Assembly: GCA_050084985.1 (NCBI GenBank)
Contig: JBITNC010000001.1
Span: 185,504,001-185,568,000 of the forward strand
Source: Nageia nagi
Lineage: Eukaryota > Pinophyta
Direction of reading: 5' to 3'
Length of the DNA: 64,000 bases
The notes below the pieces were generated by a model that had not been told where the DNA came from, made no database searches, and worked only from the letters and a program-made list of their open reading frames with translations. Shown here one piece after another: positions 59,740 to 64,000 of this stretch (its first letter is position 1; every line of letters begins with the position of its first letter). The position numbers and the translations under genes are program-made.

Positions 59740-60329
59740 AAAGAAGATCAAAATCTTGGATATCCATAATCCATTTGGTTTATCTTCATTGTAAATGTGG
59801 TTTTGAGAGCAAATACCATAATGAATTAGCTTGAACCATAATGAAGGTAGTTTTGGTGATCATGTAATACCTTAATTTATGAGTGGTGTAGGCTATGACA
59901 TAACACAACTTCTCAATAAGTGTATAGTTAATTTTTGCATTCTATAGTGTCTTAAATAGGTAGTATACAAACCTTTCCTTGCTTTTACTATAAATTTACA
60001 AAAGGATTATCACAATAGCATTAGATATGGTTGAGATGTATATATATAGTGGCTTGGTGAGATTAAATAGCTATAAGATAAGAGGGTAAATCAAGTAACT
60101 TTTGATATCCTCAAAGGATTTCTAACACTTTATCCATACAGAATAATTTCCCTTTTTGAGGAAGTAGGAAAATGGAGCTATTTTATTTGCTAACTAAGCC
60201 ATGAACCTATTTATTTATTGTAACTTCCCTTTAAGAATTATAAGTTGTCTAATATTTCTAGGTGGAGGCATGTCCATGGTGTCTTTGACCTTCTTACGAT
60301 TTATCTCTATGGCTCTTCAGGATACTATG
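59740..60329 (-). pseudogene. first RNase H (gypsy type) of the Tat-lineage element
   Basis: After RT, the minus strand reads GNYSVWIKCxKSFEDIKSYL, then FVYYLFKTL and NYTLIEKLCYVIAYTTHKLR (about 59,970-59,870), then a LLSKPHLQ and a FDLLYIRKKVIKG segment. These match RT-adjacent gypsy RNase H. Several TAG/TAA stops are present. Confidence 0.8.
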
Positions 60330-61100
60330 TATCCAAGCAACTTAACACTAGAAACCCCATTTTAGGGTTTAAATTTAGGTTGAATTACCTCATCCTTTTG
60401 AAAATGACTCTCAAATTGTCTAAATGATTTTCCTTTTTAGGATACTTGACAAGAATATCATCAACATAAACTTTAACTAATTTGTGAATAACGTCATGAA
60501 ACATTGTTACCATTGCTCTTTAGTATATTTCACCTACATTTTTGAGACCAAAGGGTATGACCACCTAGAAAAATGTTCCCCAAGGTGTAGTAAAAGCTAT
60601 CTTGTGTTTATCCTCTTGATTGATTTTGATTTGGTTGAATCCTATAAAGCCATCCATAAATGATAACATCTCATGTCTTGCTATAGAATCCATCATTTTG
60701 TTAATGTGTGGCAATGGAAAGTTGTCCTTTAGACAAGCCTTATTGAAATCACTAAAATCTATGCAACATATAATTTATCCATTTGGTTTTATAGATGTAA
60801 CAATGTTGGCTAACCAAGGTGAGTATTCAATATGCTTAATGAATCTTGCTTTATGTTATTTTTCAATCACTTTCTTGAGTAGCAAAGATTGCTTTGGATG
60901 CATTGGTATTATTTTCTATTGTACAAGCTTTTATCCTTCCTATACTATCAAATTATGACTTATAAAGGTTGGATATGGACCCATCATGTCATTGTATTCC
61001 CAATCAAACTTGTCCTTAAACACTATCAAGAACTAATGATACATTTGCTTATCATCCCTAATGATTCCTATTCTAATATGAATAATCTTTAGCACCTCTT
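60330..61100 (-). pseudogene. reverse transcriptase of the Tat-lineage element
   Basis: Motifs in order on the minus strand: DFNKACLKDNFPLPHINKMM (about 60,740-60,680), FMDGFIGFNQIKINQEDKHK, FTTPWGTFF (60,590-60,560), IPFGLKNVG, and an intact YVDD at 60,468-60,457 followed by ILVKYPKKENHLDNLR. Few stops interrupt this stretch, which makes it one of the best-preserved RTs in the window. The plus-strand frames at 60,245-60,427, 60,620-60,958 and 60,889-61,092 are antisense shadows. Confidence 0.92.
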
Positions 61101-62249
61101 TTGTACCAATATTGATCTAAATAGGAGGCTCATTCAACCATGGTATTTTGTCACTAGGTTGAGATAGATTAAGCAATACCCCCATTCCTACTATGACATG
61201 AGAGCAAGAATGTCACACATACACACACACATACCCCTAGCTAACTAGCCTACTCTATGGAATGAAAAAAGAAGGAAAGATAGTGTAATAGAGAAAAACC
61301 TTTTATGTACCCCATATCCTCTCTAAAATAGGCATCAAGATGATAAGCAACCTTGCCTTACCTCTTAGGATGGAATGATTTGAACTCTGATCATGCCCCC
61401 AACATGTTTAAGATTACATCATCCATTTTGACCACATTAAAAGACCTAGAAAATATCTTAGAAAGCATTGGATAAGCATAATCATGATATATTTTGGCTA
61501 CATAGATGCTAGGATTAGCATGGGTGCAGATGTTAGTGCATACATTAGAGCTAGCATGAGTGCTAATCTTCTTGGAAGATTTTCCATTAATTTTTGAGGA
61601 TACCTCAACCATATTAAATAATGGAAACTCTGATTCTATTTTGGACTAATCATCACTACTATAGGAGATTAATTCTTTTTGATTTTCCTTTATGCCTAGT
61701 TCACTCTTACCTTCATTTGAGTCTAACATTTTTTAGAGGCAACCCTTTAATTACTTATTCATCCTTTCTAAGGCCTTTACCTTTATACCTTTTGGATTCC
61801 ATGTACTATGGTATCAAGGGTGCATGCCATCTCATTTTTGTAATTTTCTTGTTGACCTTTACAAATGTTGCCACCTTATTATTATCTGTATCTAATTCTA
61901 ACTCTAATTTGTAGGTATCTATATTGTATGCAATAATGGGATAATGCAAGCATTGAGATGAGCAAGCACTGATGTTGGCATGAACATTGATTGTCTTAAA
62001 CTTTTTGATGTTTTTCCAATTGATTAATATCTTCTTCTATCACCTTATGACTAATGACATATGTACAAACACCTATTTCTTTGTATAACTACATAGTATC
62101 CTTTTCTTCTTCATATTCCTTACTATTGTCATCATTTTACTCATGAATTTTGATATTTTGGTATGGGAGTATGGTGTTCCTAACTTATGCAATAATGTTT
62201 GGATTCTCATCCACTTCTTCCACTACATATTCCTATCCATCATGATTAA
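61101..62249 (-). pseudogene. protease-to-RT spacer of the Tat-lineage element, badly decayed
   Basis: Short peptides in changing minus-strand frames connect protease to RT (for example MMTIVRNMKKKR near 62,130 and the 61,612-61,391 piece). The plus-strand 97-codon frame at 61,621-61,914 is antisense. The phrase GCTAGCATGAGTGC recurs loosely at 61,510, 61,555 and 61,945, which may be a small repeat. Confidence 0.5.
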
Positions 62250-62932
62250 ATTTGATTAATTTATGTAATGTAAACAATACGCACCTTATAGGATGTATCC
62301 ATGGTTTCCCTAGAAGGATGTCATAAAGAAGCTTTGTATCTAGAACATAGGTCAAATGTCCCATTGTATTTGGTCCCAATTGAATAGGTATAATGATATG
62401 TCCAACACATGCTTTCTCTCACTATCATAACCTATGATCTTGTACTTACTTCATAGAAATTTTGGCATAAATTTATCCCTAAATATTTTAATGAAATAAA
62501 TAGAATAAATGTTCAAACCTGGACCATTATCTACAAATGCATGATTGAGTATTTTTCCTAGTAGCTTTACATATATATGAATTGGCAAGCATTTTCAATG
62601 ATATCATCATTGGGAATTTCATCATTAGTAAATGTGATTGCATTCTTGAAGAAAATTATCATTCCCACCAAAGATCTAGTAGAAATATTTATGTCAACAT
62701 CAATGACACTAAGAAGCTCAAACAATGCTAGCTTATGCTCTTCATAGGTCTCAAATAACGCAAGTAAACTTATTTTATAATTTGCATTTTTAATATTTTG
62801 TAATATGTTCTTTTTGCATTTATCCTTATTCTTTTGTTGAAGAGAATATGTATGAGGTACCTCTTTTGAAGAAGAAATTGGGTTAGGAATACCTTTCTTT
62901 GACCTTGTGGAAGCATTGCATGTTTGTTCCAA
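62250..62932 (-). pseudogene. protease region of the Tat-lineage element
   Basis: The open piece 62,932-62,567 has KISLLALFETYEEHKLALFE and AITFTNDEIPNDD, the conserved lead-in of Tat-group proteases. The active site follows just after a frame step as HAFVDNGPGLNIY (Asp codon at 62,531-62,529), where plant gypsy elements of this group have V-D-x-G-S-x-L-N. The catalytic Asp is therefore still present. The frame beyond about 62,400 is broken. Confidence 0.8.
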
Positions 62933-64000
62933 TTTTGGACCTATATTTGAATATACCTTTAAATTAATTCATCATCAAACTCAATAGGTTCACTATTATC
63001 ATCATAAATAATTATACTGACCTTGTTAACTGAAGGTAAATCTTGATTTTTGACTTTGAGCATATTATTTTCATATGAGACTATACCACTATCCAACAAG
63101 TATTTTAATTTCTTCCTTAGAACATAGCAACCTATTGCATTATGTCCTTTGATTTCATGATATTTGTAAAATTGATTTTCCCTATACTAATGAGGATTCT
63201 CATCATTAGGTCCATATTCTTTTCCTTGAATTTATTTGATTAAACCCATGTCTAAATAATCTTCAAACATTTGGATACATGTAATGGATACACATATTTG
63301 GATAATTTTCTATCCTTAGGTTTTTCTTGATGAGTTGGCTCAACAAAATTGATTGAATTAGCATCATTTTTGTTATAGGGATTCCTACCATTATCTTTGT
63401 TTGGGGAGGATGATGTATACTTGAGAAAACTAGATCTTACTAAGAATTCTTCTTTCTCAATAAGCAGATGAACCATATGCATAAATGAATCATTAACATG
63501 CTCAAGACCTTTTCCACTAATAATAGGATGAATTTTTTCAAGGAATATATTTTCAATGAAGCTTTCTTCCACCCTTTTTTCAATATATATCCAAAGCTTT
63601 ATGAATCGAGGAGCAAATGTATCTAACCTCTTCATTTGGCCTTACCTATAATAGATCAAGTTTATCAAATCTATTGGTTTCTTTACATCACATATAAAGT
63701 GAGATTTGAAATGATACTTAAACTACTAATAATATGTTATATAACCTAGTTCCAAGCTATGAAACCACTTTCAAGGTTCTCTGATTAAACTCATGAGAAA
63801 ATATTTTTCTTTTAAGTTCTCATTGATACCACACTTAAGCTCTATAATATATTCAAAACCTTGAATATGAGTAATAGGATTGGTTCACCATTATTTTTTT
63901 TGAAATTAGGATCCTTATCTATATCAACAAGGAGTATATTGCAAATATCCATGCTCAATGGGTTACCCTTATTTTCTATTCAATCTAGATGAACCTTGAA
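62930..64000 (-). pseudogene. gag of the Tat-lineage element, start off the window
   Basis: The open piece 63,635-63,252 (127 residues: MKRLDTFAPRFIKLWIYIEK, then EKIHPIISGKGLEHV) matches the C-terminal capsid part of plant gypsy gag. Upstream to 64,000 the frame shows the W-F capsid region in broken form. Downstream, near 63,180-63,130, YKYHEIKGHNAIGCYVLRKK is a zinc knuckle with the first Cys lost. Gag packages the RNA. Confidence 0.8.

Larger units (their letters stand above)
55603..64000 (-). mobile_element. Tat-lineage (Ogre/Retand type) Ty3/gypsy element with two RNase H domains
   Basis: Read from 64,000 down, the order is gag, protease, RT, RNase H, a second RNase H, integrase, a long non-coding 3' region, a polypurine tract and an LTR. 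The second RNase H between the first one and integrase is the mark of the Tat group. It is the most complete element here, but every domain has stops and the 5' LTR and start of gag are off the right edge. Confidence 0.88.

Noticed and set aside
60620-61092. Two overlapping plus-strand open frames
   Set aside because: Antisense of the Tat-lineage reverse transcriptase.
61621-61914. Plus-strand 97-codon hydrophobic open frame, possibly a membrane protein
   Set aside because: Hydrophobicity comes from T-rich composition; the region lies in the decayed protease-RT spacer of a minus-strand element.
1-64000. tRNA, rRNA or other structural RNA genes
   Set aside because: I saw no tRNA promoter boxes in the right spacing and no rRNA-like sequence; only tRNA-complementary primer sites of retroelements.

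Overview
This window looks like intergenic DNA from a large, transposon-rich plant nuclear genome. The base composition is very AT-rich and CpG is almost absent (none in the first 1,236 bases). Nearly all coding sequence is decayed plant LTR-retrotransposon, mostly Ty3/gypsy. The few non-transposon pieces are broken pentatricopeptide-repeat (PPR) genes of the PLS/E type, a family that occurs in land plants. The PPR style and the amount of old gypsy sequence would suit a gymnosperm or another giant-genome seed plant, but I cannot name the organism. I see no intact gene, no tRNA or rRNA, and no convincing host exon-intron gene.

Layout, left to right. 1-5,254 (minus): gag, protease, reverse transcriptase and RNase H of a gypsy element whose integrase lies off the left edge, with a primer-binding-site-like sequence at 5,560-5,578. 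6,160-8,460 and 11,950-14,520 (minus): two diverged copies of one unrecognised long ORF (ORF-A, ORF-B), each followed by an LTR-like block. 15,700-18,700: Copia-like LTR pieces. 18,950-24,190 (plus): a second gypsy element (protease, RT, RNase H, integrase, polypurine tract, start of 3' LTR) whose RNase H is split by a large trinucleotide array and a 183-bp tandem duplication. 24,200-25,250: a PPR pseudogene. 24,870-30,880: a ~3-kb tandem segmental duplication carrying the PPR 3' end, short PPR-derived repeats and an unrecognised charged ORF (ORF-C). 33,200-36,000: an interspersed ~190-bp repeat mixed with a minus-strand PPR pseudogene. 37,028-38,153: a short CACTA-type DNA transposon with 29-bp terminal inverted repeats, an AAT target duplication, a 12-bp periodic subterminal array and a PPR fragment inside. 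40,090-42,110 (minus): an isolated gypsy gag. 42,121-53,500: LTR-like blocks, including two copies of a ~0.9-kb LTR with adjacent tRNA-Met-type primer sites. 54,549-55,570 (plus): a Gln-rich gag-like remnant. 55,603-64,000 (minus): the best-preserved element, a gypsy retrotransposon of the Tat (Ogre/Retand) group with two RNase H domains, running off the right edge inside gag.

Nothing in the window appears able to move by its own products: every pol is broken by stops and has lost catalytic residues. The pattern of decay (stops mostly TAA/TAG where Gln codons are expected, CpG loss) fits long-term cytosine methylation and deamination. The most unusual items are the CACTA element carrying a PPR fragment, the microsatellite that seems to have grown from a leucine run of RNase H, the paired unknown ORFs A/B, and the duplicated unknown ORF-C. 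These are structural observations on decayed DNA; I do not see clear evidence of an active novel system.
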